A stretch of 15,818 nt of DNA, taken from NCBI GenBank assembly GCA_031267775.1, contig JAIRYL010000059.1, positions 1 through 15,818 on the forward strand. Reading direction: 5' to 3'. The notes below the pieces were generated by a model. It saw only the letters and a list, made by a program, of their open reading frames with translations. It made no database searches and had not been told where the DNA came from. Each line of letters begins with the position of its first letter. Positions within the stretch are counted from its first letter, which is position 1. The DNA is from Tannerellaceae bacterium. Lineage in GTDB: Bacteria; Bacteroidota; Bacteroidia; Bacteroidales; Tannerellaceae. The position numbers and the translations under genes are program-made. Below, piece by piece: positions 1 through 6,862 of this stretch.

Positions 1-409
1 CAAGCATAGAATTTATGAAAACAATGCCGGTAATTTTTAATGCTTGTCTTCCAAAATGGAACTATAAATTTTCTTGCAACTAAATAAACGGTTATAAGTT
101 ATTTATTTCTCATGCCTAAGTAGCGCTTGATAAATACATGTTAAATATCGGATATATTTTTTGTTAACATTAATATAAGTATCTCAAATCATCTGCCTTG
201 ATTGTGTGAAAGAAATTGTAACTCGCTATGACAATATATTGGCTTAAACGCTAATATTTGTTTATGTAACGTTATTTAAACAATTATATTTGAACAAAGT
301 TGTTAATTTTATTAGTTTTGTACGCGCTAAATTCGTTGATTGAAAGAATAATAAGCTCTTAAAAATATTTTCTTTAGCGTTATCTTTACAATAACTTAAT
401 TTTAATAAT
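1..409. other. AT-rich non-coding region upstream of GH3 gene
   Basis: I see no convincing gene here; all frames are broken by frequent stops. The left-edge bases could be the end of a gene lying outside the window, but nothing recognisable can be read. The right part holds the promoter of the GH3 gene (289-320) and an 8-bp inverted repeat, AACGCTAA at 247-254 and TTAGCGTT at 374-381, flanking that promoter. Confidence 0.6.
289..320 (+). promoter_or_regulatory. Bacteroidetes-type promoter of the GH3 gene
   Basis: TTTG at 289-292, a 20-nt spacer, then TAGTTTTG at 313-320. This matches the -33 TTTG / -7 TAnnTTTG consensus of the Bacteroidetes primary sigma factor. Transcription would start near 324, giving a leader of about 85 nt before the ATG at 410. 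The match is read directly; activity is inferred. Confidence 0.6.
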
Positions 410-3013
410 ATGAAACATCTTACATTTTTAACAATTTGTTTACTTGGCTTCTTCTTTTCATGCGGTAATAAACAACAAGACTTTCCTTTTTATAATGCTG
501 ATCTTCCGGTTGAAGAACGGATTAGCGATTTGCTGGGGCGGCTTACGCTTGAAGAGAAGGTGAGCCAGATGATGAACCGGACGCCAGCCGTTGAACGACT
601 GGGGATACCTGAATATGACTGGTGGAATGAAGCTTTGCATGGCGTAGCCCGCGCAGGACGCGCAACGGTTTTTCCACAATCGATTGCCATGGCTGCCACT
701 TTTGACGATCAGGCTCTTTATGAAACATTCGACATGATTAGCGATGAAGCGCGCGCTAAATATCATCAGTATCAAAAGGATAAAGAATACGACCGCTATA
801 AAGGGCTGACATTCTGGACGCCAAATATTAATATTTTCCGCGATCCGCGCTGGGGACGCGGTATGGAAACTTATGGCGAAGATCCTTATTTGACGGGACG
901 TATGGGCGTGGCCGTAGTAAAAGGTCTGCAAGGCAATGATCCCAAGTACTTTAAAACCCATGCCTGCGCAAAGCATTATGCCGTACATAGCGGCCCGGAA
1001 TGGAACCGGCATGAATTTGACGTTACAGTATCTCCGCGCGACCTTTGGACTACCTATCTTCCTGCTTTTGAAGAATTAGTGACAGAAGGAAATGTGCAGG
1101 AAGTTATGTGCGCCTACAATCGTTACGACGGCAAACCGTGTTGTAACAGCGACAAACTTTTAATAGATATTCTCCGTAATACTTGGGGGTATGAAGATAT
1201 TATTTTATCTGACTGCGGGGCAATTGACGACTTCTGGAGGAAAGATACGAATACGCCGCGGCATGAAACGCACCCGGACGCTCAAACAGCTTCGGTAGAC
1301 GCCGTTAGAAGCGGTACGGATCTGGAATGCGGCGGCAGTTATCACGCTTTGTTACAAGCAGTACAGGATGGATTGATTACGGAAGATGAATTGGACGTAT
1401 CGTTGCGCCGTTTATTCAGGGGACGTTTTGAATTAGGACTGTTTGATCCGGACGACAACGTATCTTATGCCGATATTCCATACAGCGTGGTAGAAAGCCC
1501 CAAGCACGTTGCCCAGGCATTAGAGATGGCTCGCAAGAGTATGGTGCTGTTAAAGAATAAAAATAATATTCTTCCGTTAGATAAAAAGATCAAAAAAATT
1601 GCCGTAATAGGGCCGAATGCGAATGATTCTATCATGCAATGGGCTAATTACAACGGTTTTCCCAGCAAAACGGTAACGATTCTGGAAGGTATCCGGAACA
1701 AAGCAAGCGAGGCAGAGGTAATCTACGAGTTAGGGTGCAACCATACCAACGATTTTGTTATGACGGACTGTGGCAATTATATCACGTCTCCCGATGGACA
1801 GGGTTTTGCGTCTGAATTTTTCAACAATACTGATTTCGAGGGCGAACCTGTACATAAAGGCATTGCTCCCGATTTGCATTATACGACCGGCGGAAATACG
1901 CAATTTGCTCCGAATGTAAACCTGATAAACTTTTCGGCCCGCTTTACCGGCGAATTCGAGTCGCAAATCACCGGCGACGTTGAATTTGATATTTCCGGGA
2001 ATGACGGATACCGTTTATTCATCAACAACGAAAAGGTTGCCGAAATGTGGGAAAGCGAATATACCAGCGGACGGAACTATATTTTAAAAGCAGAGCAGGG
2101 AAAGACATATCCGGTAAGAATTGAATATATGCAACGCGCAGGCCGCGCCGATTTAAACTTCAGTATAGGCGTACGCACGCCTGTTGATTATCAGGCAATT
2201 GCTTCCAAAGCAAAAGACGCCGATATTATAATATTTGCCGGAGGCATATCGCCCCGTCTGGAAGGTGAAGAAATGCCGGTAGACGCCGAAGGGTTTAAAA
2301 AGGGAGACCGTATGAATATTGAGTTGCCCAGCGTACAAAAGGAAATGATAAAAGCCCTGAAAGAAACAGGTAAACCTGTAATTTACATTGTTTGCACCGG
2401 CAGCGCTTTAGCCTTAAACTGGGAAGAAGCAAATGTAGACGCTATCTTAAATGCCTGGTATGGCGGACAAGAGGCGGGAACGGCTGTAGCCGATATTCTT
2501 TTTGGCGATTATAATCCGGCAGGACGCCTTCCGATTACATTCTATAAATCAATAGAGCAGTTGCCCGATTTCCTGAATTATGACATGAAAGGCCGTACGT
2601 ATCGGTATATGACGGAAACGCCTTTATATCCTTTTGGGTATGGATTGAGCTATACCACGTTTGAATATACGAACGCCCAATTGTCTAAAGATAAAATTGG
2701 AAGAAATGAATCAGTCAGGCTTACATTCGATATTGCAAATACCGGAGACAGGGATGGCGATGAAGTAGCCCAAATCTATATTAAAAATCCAAACGATCCG
2801 GATGCGCCTGTCAAAGCGCTGAAAGCATTTGAACGGGTAAACGTTAAAGCCGGGGCGACAGAGCAGGTAACTATCGAGCTTCCTTCCAAATCATTCCAGT
2901 CGTTCAACGACCCGAAACAACTTATGGAAGTACGTCCCGGTACGTATCAGATACAGTATGGCGGTTCATCTAACGACAAAGCCTTAAAGAGTATTGAATT
3001 AGCCATAGAATAA
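410..3013 (+). CDS. Glycoside hydrolase family 3 beta-glycosidase (beta-xylosidase/beta-glucosidase type) with PA14 insert, lipoprotein
   Basis: This is a secreted exo-acting enzyme expected to release beta-linked xylose or glucose from non-reducing ends by a retaining mechanism. Residues 1-18 form a lipoprotein signal ending in FFFSC, with Cys18 as the likely lipidation site, so the enzyme should be anchored in the periplasm or outer membrane. The N-terminal GH3 barrel spans about residues 30-330 and includes DPRWGRGMETYGEDPYLTG and KHYAVHSGPE. The nucleophile is Asp268 in LSDCGAIDDF; the SDCGAI form is commoner in xylosidase-like GH3 than the SDW form. The second GH3 domain (about 370-740) is interrupted by a PA14-like beta domain at about 455-590 (NDGYRLFINNEKV). 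The acid/base Glu is probably in LEGEE (E618 region). A fibronectin III-like domain ends the protein (about 750-865). At 867 aa it is full length for this architecture. Exact substrate cannot be told from sequence. Confidence 0.93.
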   Translation: MKHLTFLTICLLGFFFSCGNKQQDFPFYNADLPVEERISDLLGRLTLEEKVSQMMNRTPAVERLGIPEYDWWNEALHGVARAGRATVFPQSIAMAATFDDQALYETFDMISDEARAKYHQYQKDKEYDRYKGLTFWTPNINIFRDPRWGRGMETYGEDPYLTGRMGVAVVKGLQGNDPKYFKTHACAKHYAVHSGPEWNRHEFDVTVSPRDLWTTYLPAFEELVTEGNVQEVMCAYNRYDGKPCCNSDKLLIDILRNTWGYEDIILSDCGAIDDFWRKDTNTPRHETHPDAQTASVDAVRSGTDLECGGSYHALLQAVQDGLITEDELDVSLRRLFRGRFELGLFDPDDNVSYADIPYSVVESPKHVAQALEMARKSMVLLKNKNNILPLDKKIKKIAVIGPNANDSIMQWANYNGFPSKTVTILEGIRNKASEAEVIYELGCNHTNDFVMTDCGNYITSPDGQGFASEFFNNTDFEGEPVHKGIAPDLHYTTGGNTQFAPNVNLINFSARFTGEFESQITGDVEFDISGNDGYRLFINNEKVAEMWESEYTSGRNYILKAEQGKTYPVRIEYMQRAGRADLNFSIGVRTPVDYQAIASKAKDADIIIFAGGISPRLEGEEMPVDAEGFKKGDRMNIELPSVQKEMIKALKETGKPVIYIVCTGSALALNWEEANVDAILNAWYGGQEAGTAVADILFGDYNPAGRLPITFYKSIEQLPDFLNYDMKGRTYRYMTETPLYPFGYGLSYTTFEYTNAQLSKDKIGRNESVRLTFDIANTGDRDGDEVAQIYIKNPNDPDAPVKALKAFERVNVKAGATEQVTIELPSKSFQSFNDPKQLMEVRPGTYQIQYGGSSNDKALKSIELAIE

Positions 3014-3040
3014 ACGATTCTTTTAACGCTATACATATCA

Positions 3041-3089
3041 ACAAAATACGCCCTGCCGGGTGGATTCGCTTTGGCAGGGCGTATTTTGT
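3041..3089. terminator. Bidirectional intrinsic terminator between GH3 and GH125 genes
   Basis: A perfect 17-bp inverted repeat (arms 3041-3057 and 3073-3089, core ATACGCCCTGCC / GGCAGGGCGTAT) encloses a 15-nt loop. The outer part of the stem is A-rich on the left and T-rich on the right, so each strand ends in a U-rich tail. It lies in the 86-nt gap between two convergent stop codons and should end both transcripts. Confidence 0.85.
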
Positions 3090-3099
3090 CATACACATT

Positions 3100-4563
3100 T
3101 CAATTGAAAAAATCTTTCAGTTTTCCCTGATCTATCAATTTAATTATTAATTCGCCAAATAAGGTATTTGTCCAGGCAAACCACTTACGCGTAAAATTCG
3201 ACGGGTCGTCTTTATGAAACGATTCATGCATGAACCCGGTTTCGCCATCTGTATCGCGGAGCGTTTGTATACAGTAACGAATCTCTTCTTCATCCGCAGA
3301 AGTAGTTGCCCGCATGATAATACTCATCGGCCAGATAAAATCGAATCCGATATGCGGCCCTCCAATACCTTCGCCCGCTTTCCCTTTAAAGAAATAAGGA
3401 TTGGATTTGCTCAATACCAGGCGACGCGTATTTTGGTAAATGGGATCGTTTATGTCTACGCAACCAAGGAAAGGAAGCGCTAACAGACTTGGCACATTCG
3501 CGTCGTCCATGCAAACATAATTACCGAAACCGTCTACCTCGTAAGCGTATACTGTACCAAACCCCTCGCGTTCCACCCTCGCGTATTTCTTAACGGCCGC
3601 TTCTACTTCATCGGCCAGCGCTTCGCAACGCCCGGCCAGGGCGTTATTATTTTTAATCTTCCGAAGCATTTCCGCCGCCTGCCGAAGGGAGGTAACGGCA
3701 AACAAATTGGAAGGAATAAGAAAACCGAACAGGCTTGCATCATCAGAAGGGCGGAAAGAAGACACAATCAAACCAACCGGATTGACAGGACTCCCCCAGC
3801 CGCCGTTCAACAATGTATCTCCCTGACGATCTGTCGTACGGGCAAAATGATACGAACCCAACGTATCTTTGCGTTGCTGCTCTTTGCATGTTTTGAGAAT
3901 AACGTCGACAGCAGATACCCACTTGGCGTCGAATACAGAGGTATCGCCTGTTTCTTTCCAGTAATGATAAGCCAGGCGTATCGGATAGCAAAGCGAATCG
4001 ATTTCCCATTTACGTTCGTGTAATTCTTTCTTCATATCCGTATGGTCGCTCTCCCACTCGCTCCCTAACGGGCCATCATTAAACGCATTTGCATAAGGAT
4101 CAATTAAAATACATGCAGTCTGACGATTAATTACTCCGGCCAACATATCCTGCAACGCTTTTTCTTTTTTTGCCAGCACAACATACGGATATACCTGAGC
4201 AGAAGAATCGCGTAGCCACATAGCATGTATGTCGCCTGTAATGATAAAAGAATCCGGCCGGCCGTTTTTTACGGAATATTCACAGGTAGTATCTAACGTA
4301 TTTGGGAAACAGTTCTCAAACATCCATGCCAACTTGTCGTCTTTAATACGCTTCTTATAAGCGGCAATTGTTTCGTCGACTATTTTAGATCTGAATTTAC
4401 GTTCTCCGGGCGCCGGGCGCAAGCTTACAAAATGATTGGCAACTGAAGAAACGGCCGGTTTGTTTACGTCAGGAGATGTTACAGCCGAATAAACATTCTC
4501 GCCTACCAGAAGGCCGGCCAATGAAAGAGATCCCGTTCTCAGGAAATTACGTCTTGTCGTCAT
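3100..4563 (-). CDS. Glycoside hydrolase family 125 exo-alpha-mannosidase, Tat-exported
   Basis: GH125 (formerly DUF1237) enzymes are metal-independent, inverting exo-alpha-mannosidases, with alpha-1,6 specificity in characterised members. The protein is 487 aa, usual for exported members. The N-terminus carries a twin-arginine signal (TRRNFLRTG followed by a hydrophobic stretch and a cleavage-like VYSA near residue 27), so it should be exported folded to the periplasm. Family hallmarks are visible: ITGDIHAMWLRDSSAQVYPY at about 108-127 with D111 and D119, GGPHIGFDFIWPMSIIMRA in the C-terminal third, and GFMHESFHKDDPSNFTRKWF with E447. The acidic residues in the WLRDS and MHESF motifs are the best catalytic candidates. 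The ATG at 4563 is supported by the Tat signal right after it and by a well-formed promoter just upstream. The gene is convergent with the GH3 gene, suggesting but not proving a shared glycan-trimming role. Confidence 0.93.
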   Translation of the reverse strand: MTTRRNFLRTGSLSLAGLLVGENVYSAVTSPDVNKPAVSSVANHFVSLRPAPGERKFRSKIVDETIAAYKKRIKDDKLAWMFENCFPNTLDTTCEYSVKNGRPDSFIITGDIHAMWLRDSSAQVYPYVVLAKKEKALQDMLAGVINRQTACILIDPYANAFNDGPLGSEWESDHTDMKKELHERKWEIDSLCYPIRLAYHYWKETGDTSVFDAKWVSAVDVILKTCKEQQRKDTLGSYHFARTTDRQGDTLLNGGWGSPVNPVGLIVSSFRPSDDASLFGFLIPSNLFAVTSLRQAAEMLRKIKNNNALAGRCEALADEVEAAVKKYARVEREGFGTVYAYEVDGFGNYVCMDDANVPSLLALPFLGCVDINDPIYQNTRRLVLSKSNPYFFKGKAGEGIGGPHIGFDFIWPMSIIMRATTSADEEEIRYCIQTLRDTDGETGFMHESFHKDDPSNFTRKWFAWTNTLFGELIIKLIDQGKLKDFFN

Positions 4564-4594
4564 GATATTGTTCTGTTTATAATTAAATTACCGG

Positions 4595-4625
4595 CAAACT
4601 TAACCAAAATAGCCAATTATACAAA
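4595..4625 (-). promoter_or_regulatory. Bacteroidetes-type promoter of the GH125 gene
   Basis: On the minus strand TTTG (4625-4622), a 19-nt spacer and TAAGTTTG (4602-4595) match both boxes of the -33/-7 consensus. Transcription would start near 4591, leaving a leader of about 28 nt before the ATG at 4563. This makes GH125 the first gene of its own unit, separate from the adaptor remnant upstream. Confidence 0.55.
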
Positions 4626-4686
4626 ATACTTTTTCAGGGAATCTACACCCGTTTCATTTTCCAGGAGGATGTTGTAAACTCATACC

Positions 4687-5130
4687 CTACCGGGTATCCT
4701 TATTTTTCTTCAAAATCCTGTCGTCATCGCGTATTCCGTCAACAACCTCAATATGAATATTATCGGAAATCCCTGTTTTTATGTGCCTCGATTCTGATTT
4801 TCCCTGTTTCAATATATCAACGAAAACCGAATCGTTCCGAAACGTAAGGCATGATTCCGGAATAATCAGAATATCTTCCTTTTCAATAAGGACAAGCTCG
4901 GCCGTTGCATTGAATCCGGAATAAATCCGGATGCTGTCCGGCAGGGTGAATATAACTTCTACGTCGTATTTCATGATACCCTGTTCAAGATACCCCTTCG
5001 GAGAGATTTTCCTAACCGTGGCTTCTGTCGTGAAACCTTCCGGAGAAGAGGGCATAACCTTCCGTTTCATTCCCGTTTTCAAAGCCAGAACATCATTTTC
5101 AACAGTTCTGCCTTTGAACAGGATGCTATC
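4687..5130 (-). pseudogene. 5'-truncated remnant of an RND/HlyD-type periplasmic adaptor (membrane fusion protein)
   Basis: The open frame encodes the C-terminal part of an efflux adaptor. It begins DSILFKGRTVENDVLALKTG, which aligns by eye with the beta-barrel entry of Bacteroidetes adaptors (pattern D-x-I-x-F-x-G, then x-E-x-D-V-x-x-L-K-x-G-M). It continues through ISPKGYLEQGIMKYDVEVIF, the ELVLIEKEDILIIPESCL barrel segment and a membrane-proximal domain ending IKTGISDNIHIEVVDGI. Such adaptors normally run to about 350-420 aa, so the signal peptide, alpha-hairpin and lipoyl domain are missing. A TGA at 5131-5133 closes the frame immediately upstream; beyond it the frame reads only a few dozen codons to the DUF4386 stop. 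No ATG lies near the left end of the homology; the first possible starts are an internal TTG (5082) and ATG (5070). No partner pump gene is present. Most likely a decaying fragment. Confidence 0.75.
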
Positions 5131-5187
5131 TCACAAAATTACGCCGCGTGAAGTATAATAAGGATTATGCAGGTAAGAATGCCGATA

Positions 5188-5871
5188 TTACGTATTCTTC
5201 TCATATTCTTTTACCTTGCCTAATCCTTTATACAACAGCCAAAAACAGAATGAAAATTCGCCTGTCATGCCAAGTACTAATCCCGGACAGGTTACTATTT
5301 CATTGCCTGGAAATAAAAATATTATGAAAAATTCCGCCAAAGCTCCGACTGTTGCCGCTATCAGCATGACGCCAAAATATTTAGGCATTATCTTCGATTG
5401 CAGAACTATAATTCCAAGTGGAAACAGCCACAAACCAAAGAAAAGTTGAGATATCAAATATCCGTATTCGTGCAAATTTGTGTAAAACCGAGTTGCTGAT
5501 TTTAGTTCATTTGTTTCCAAATGGAGATAATTTATACTGTTCAACTCTATGATTGCAATGTGGTTTAACATATTGGCGCTATATACGGCAACGGCAACGA
5601 CTGTCAGTATCAGAAAAAGCAACGATAGATTCTTGTTGAAATGCTTTAATATATTGAACAAGGCCCATGCTGTTAACAGATAAAACAAAGCCTGCATTAA
5701 ATCACAGACAAATGATAATCGAAGAATGAATATTGAATCGGCAATTATTTTCATTGTTTCAACGCCCTCGTCAAATGTTAAAATATTAAGCCGTATTACC
5801 TGTGCAAACACTCCGAATATTATCATACACAAATAAAAAACACCTGACAATCTGCTGTTTTTTGCTTTCAT
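5188..5871 (-). CDS. DUF4386-type integral membrane protein
   Basis: A 227-aa very hydrophobic protein resembling the DUF4386 family (Ala/Leu-rich multi-pass proteins of unknown function); the resemblance is judged by eye. About six membrane segments are visible near residues 8-28, 52-75, 82-108, 135-158, 165-190 and 195-217. The opening MKAKNSRLSGVFYLCMIIFG and the late motif CPGLVLGMTGEFSFCFWLLYKG fit the family, in which a start with a short basic head and a P-G-L...GE-x-S-x-x-x-W-L-L end is typical. It lies 85 nt downstream of the Crp/Fnr gene on the same strand, and no exact TAnnTTTG box is seen in that gap, so co-transcription is likely. Base use is more AT-rich than in the flanking glycosidase genes. 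Its end abuts an adaptor-gene remnant. Function unknown. Confidence 0.8.
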   Translation of the reverse strand: MKAKNSRLSGVFYLCMIIFGVFAQVIRLNILTFDEGVETMKIIADSIFILRLSFVCDLMQALFYLLTAWALFNILKHFNKNLSLLFLILTVVAVAVYSANMLNHIAIIELNSINYLHLETNELKSATRFYTNLHEYGYLISQLFFGLWLFPLGIIVLQSKIMPKYFGVMLIAATVGALAEFFIIFLFPGNEIVTCPGLVLGMTGEFSFCFWLLYKGLGKVKEYEKNT

Positions 5872-5916
5872 ATTGATTTATTTCCATACAAATGCTAAAG
5901 GTATAGAGGGGTAAAC

Positions 5917-5942
5917 TCTTAACTCGTTGACTTTGGTTAAGA
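5917..5942. repeat. Interrupted palindrome between Crp/Fnr and DUF4386 genes
   Basis: TCTTAAC at 5917-5923 and GTTAAGA at 5936-5942 form 7-bp arms around a 12-nt centre. It lies in the 85-nt gap, about 46-71 nt before the DUF4386 start. It could be an operator for the adjacent Crp/Fnr-type regulator or a weak hairpin; it does not match the E. coli CRP or FNR consensus. Confidence 0.3.
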
Positions 5943-5956
5943 AATGGCGTGGCGAC

Positions 5957-6529
5957 TTATATTTTACTTAGCCTTTTCCTGATACGGCTTAAAGATTCGG
6001 GAGTGACGCCCAAATAACTTGCCAACTGATATTGCGGCGCTCTTTGAATTAAATCGGGGCGGTCTTTTCTTAGTTTTAAGTAGCGGTCTTTGGCAGAGGT
6101 GATTTTATAATTGGCAAGCGACTCCTGGCAGGTTGCCATTATTGTTTCCGTCATTATGCGACTGTTGGATTCTATTTGCGGAAATTTCTGAAACATTTCG
6201 TTTTCCTGTTGTGGAGTACCGATGCAAGCGATTGTATCTTCAATACATTCAAAATAATAATCCGAAGGAGTGTTTTTTCCAAAATTTACAGGTGAAACAG
6301 GTTGTTCTTCTGTGTAAAACTCAATAGTTTTTTCTTCGCCGTCTTTTATCAAATAACTTCTGATACATCCTTTGAGTATTAAATAACACTTGTTCGACAG
6401 TTCGCCCGCATTCAAAAGCATTGTTCCCTTGCGGTAACGTTCGAGAATTGAGTTCTCAACGATTGTATTTATAAGTTCGTCAGACAGTGTGGTATTTTTT
6501 GATAAGAATTTTGCAAGTTCATCTTTCAT
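5957..6529 (-). CDS. Crp/Fnr family transcriptional regulator
   Basis: A 190-aa cytoplasmic DNA-binding regulator. Residues about 20-115 form a cyclic-nucleotide-binding-like beta-roll (YRKGTMLLNAGELSNKCYLI, then LKGCIRSYLIKDGEEKTIEF). The middle is a helical dimerisation stretch. The C-terminus is a short winged-helix segment, with the recognition region YQLASYLGVTPESLSRIRKR at about 167-186. This compact form, ending soon after SLSRIRK, is the usual Bacteroidetes type. There is no N-terminal Cys cluster as in FNR and the phosphate-binding cassette for cAMP is not evident, so the effector is unknown. The start ATG at 6529 gives the usual family length. It precedes the DUF4386 gene, so it may control that gene and itself. 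The divergent GH2 gene is another possible target, but this is speculative. Confidence 0.9.
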   Translation of the reverse strand: MKDELAKFLSKNTTLSDELINTIVENSILERYRKGTMLLNAGELSNKCYLILKGCIRSYLIKDGEEKTIEFYTEEQPVSPVNFGKNTPSDYYFECIEDTIACIGTPQQENEMFQKFPQIESNSRIMTETIMATCQESLANYKITSAKDRYLKLRKDRPDLIQRAPQYQLASYLGVTPESLSRIRKRLSKI

Positions 6530-6544
6530 TTTAAAAGAATATTG

Positions 6545-6717
6545 GGTGGTGATTTAAAAAGTCTGCTGGAATAAAAAAGTGGCAATCAGAGAATTAGTAT
6601 ATATTTTTGTTTTGTGAAAATAGAAATTACACTTCATTGTCCTGCTTGCCACAGCACAAATATACAGAGAAAATGGTTATGTATAAATCAGAGGAACATA
6701 CTTTTTTAAACACCACC
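6545..6717. repeat. 173-bp segment bounded by 18-bp imperfect inverted repeats (MITE-like)
   Basis: The left end GGTGGTGATTTAAAAAGT (6545-6562) and the reverse complement of the right end, GGTGGTGTTTAAAAAAGT (6717-6700), match at 16 of 18 positions. A second, nearly concentric inverted repeat, GTGGCAA (6579-6585) with TTGCCAC (6646-6652), lies inside. The segment codes for nothing, is AT-rich, and sits 15 bp from the Crp/Fnr start codon. Ends of the form GG-TGGTG-(A/T)-rich-AAAAAGT resemble insertion-sequence termini, so a MITE or a solo IS remnant is plausible. No clear target-site duplication is visible. It could instead be a long regulatory hairpin. Confidence 0.45.
6657..6664 (-). promoter_or_regulatory. 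Candidate -7 box for the Crp/Fnr gene
   Basis: TATATTTG on the minus strand fits TAnnTTTG. Transcription would start near 6653, with a leader of about 124 nt. No good TTTG is found at the -33 distance, and such boxes occur by chance in AT-rich DNA, so support is weak. It lies inside the inverted-repeat segment. Confidence 0.3.
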
Positions 6718-6826
6718 GAATTTTAATTATTATTTGTTGATATTCAAGCGTCGAAAAAAAGAGGCTATCTATATTGTTTTATTTTTTTGCGTCGACCCTG
6801 TACAACATTGGGGGGAAATGAGTATA

Positions 6827-6856
6827 TTGCACCGTTTATTAACTGTCATACTTTTG
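6827..6856 (+). promoter_or_regulatory. Bacteroidetes-type promoter just before the GH2 start codon
   Basis: TTG at 6827-6829, a 19-nt spacer and TACTTTTG at 6849-6856 fit the -33/-7 consensus. The -7 box ends only 6 nt before the ATG at 6863, so the predicted transcript would be leaderless or nearly so. Either the gene has another promoter upstream or it is translated from a near-leaderless mRNA. Confidence 0.4.
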
Positions 6857-6862
6857 TGTATC

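Larger units (their letters stand above)
6530..6862. other. Divergent intergenic region, Crp/Fnr to GH2
   Basis: There is no gene in these 333 bases. They hold the inverted-repeat segment (6545-6717), a minus-strand TAnnTTTG box (6664-6657) suited to the Crp/Fnr gene, and the GH2 promoter (6827-6856). An open frame in phase with GH2 extends left to 6734, but its codons give no recognisable protein and a proper signal peptide begins only at 6863. Confidence 0.6.

Noticed and set aside
1..60. Minus-strand open stretch at the left edge as the start of a gene leaving the window
   Set aside because: Fewer than 20 codons are visible, with no start codon next to it and no recognisable protein.
4682..4697. 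ATACCC-TACC-GGGTAT hairpin at the end of the adaptor remnant as a terminator
   Set aside because: Only 6 bp, overlaps the stop codon and lacks a U-run; too weak to list as a feature.
6754..6788. A7 and T7 tracts flanked by two GCGTCG copies upstream of GH2
   Set aside because: Homopolymer pairing and a 6-bp direct repeat are expected by chance in such AT-rich DNA.
6734..6862. Longer GH2 reading frame starting with TTG at 6734 (or ATG at 6818)
   Set aside because: The extra residues precede a complete Sec signal peptide that begins at the ATG at 6863, and the promoter boxes overlap the extension; secretion would not work with it.
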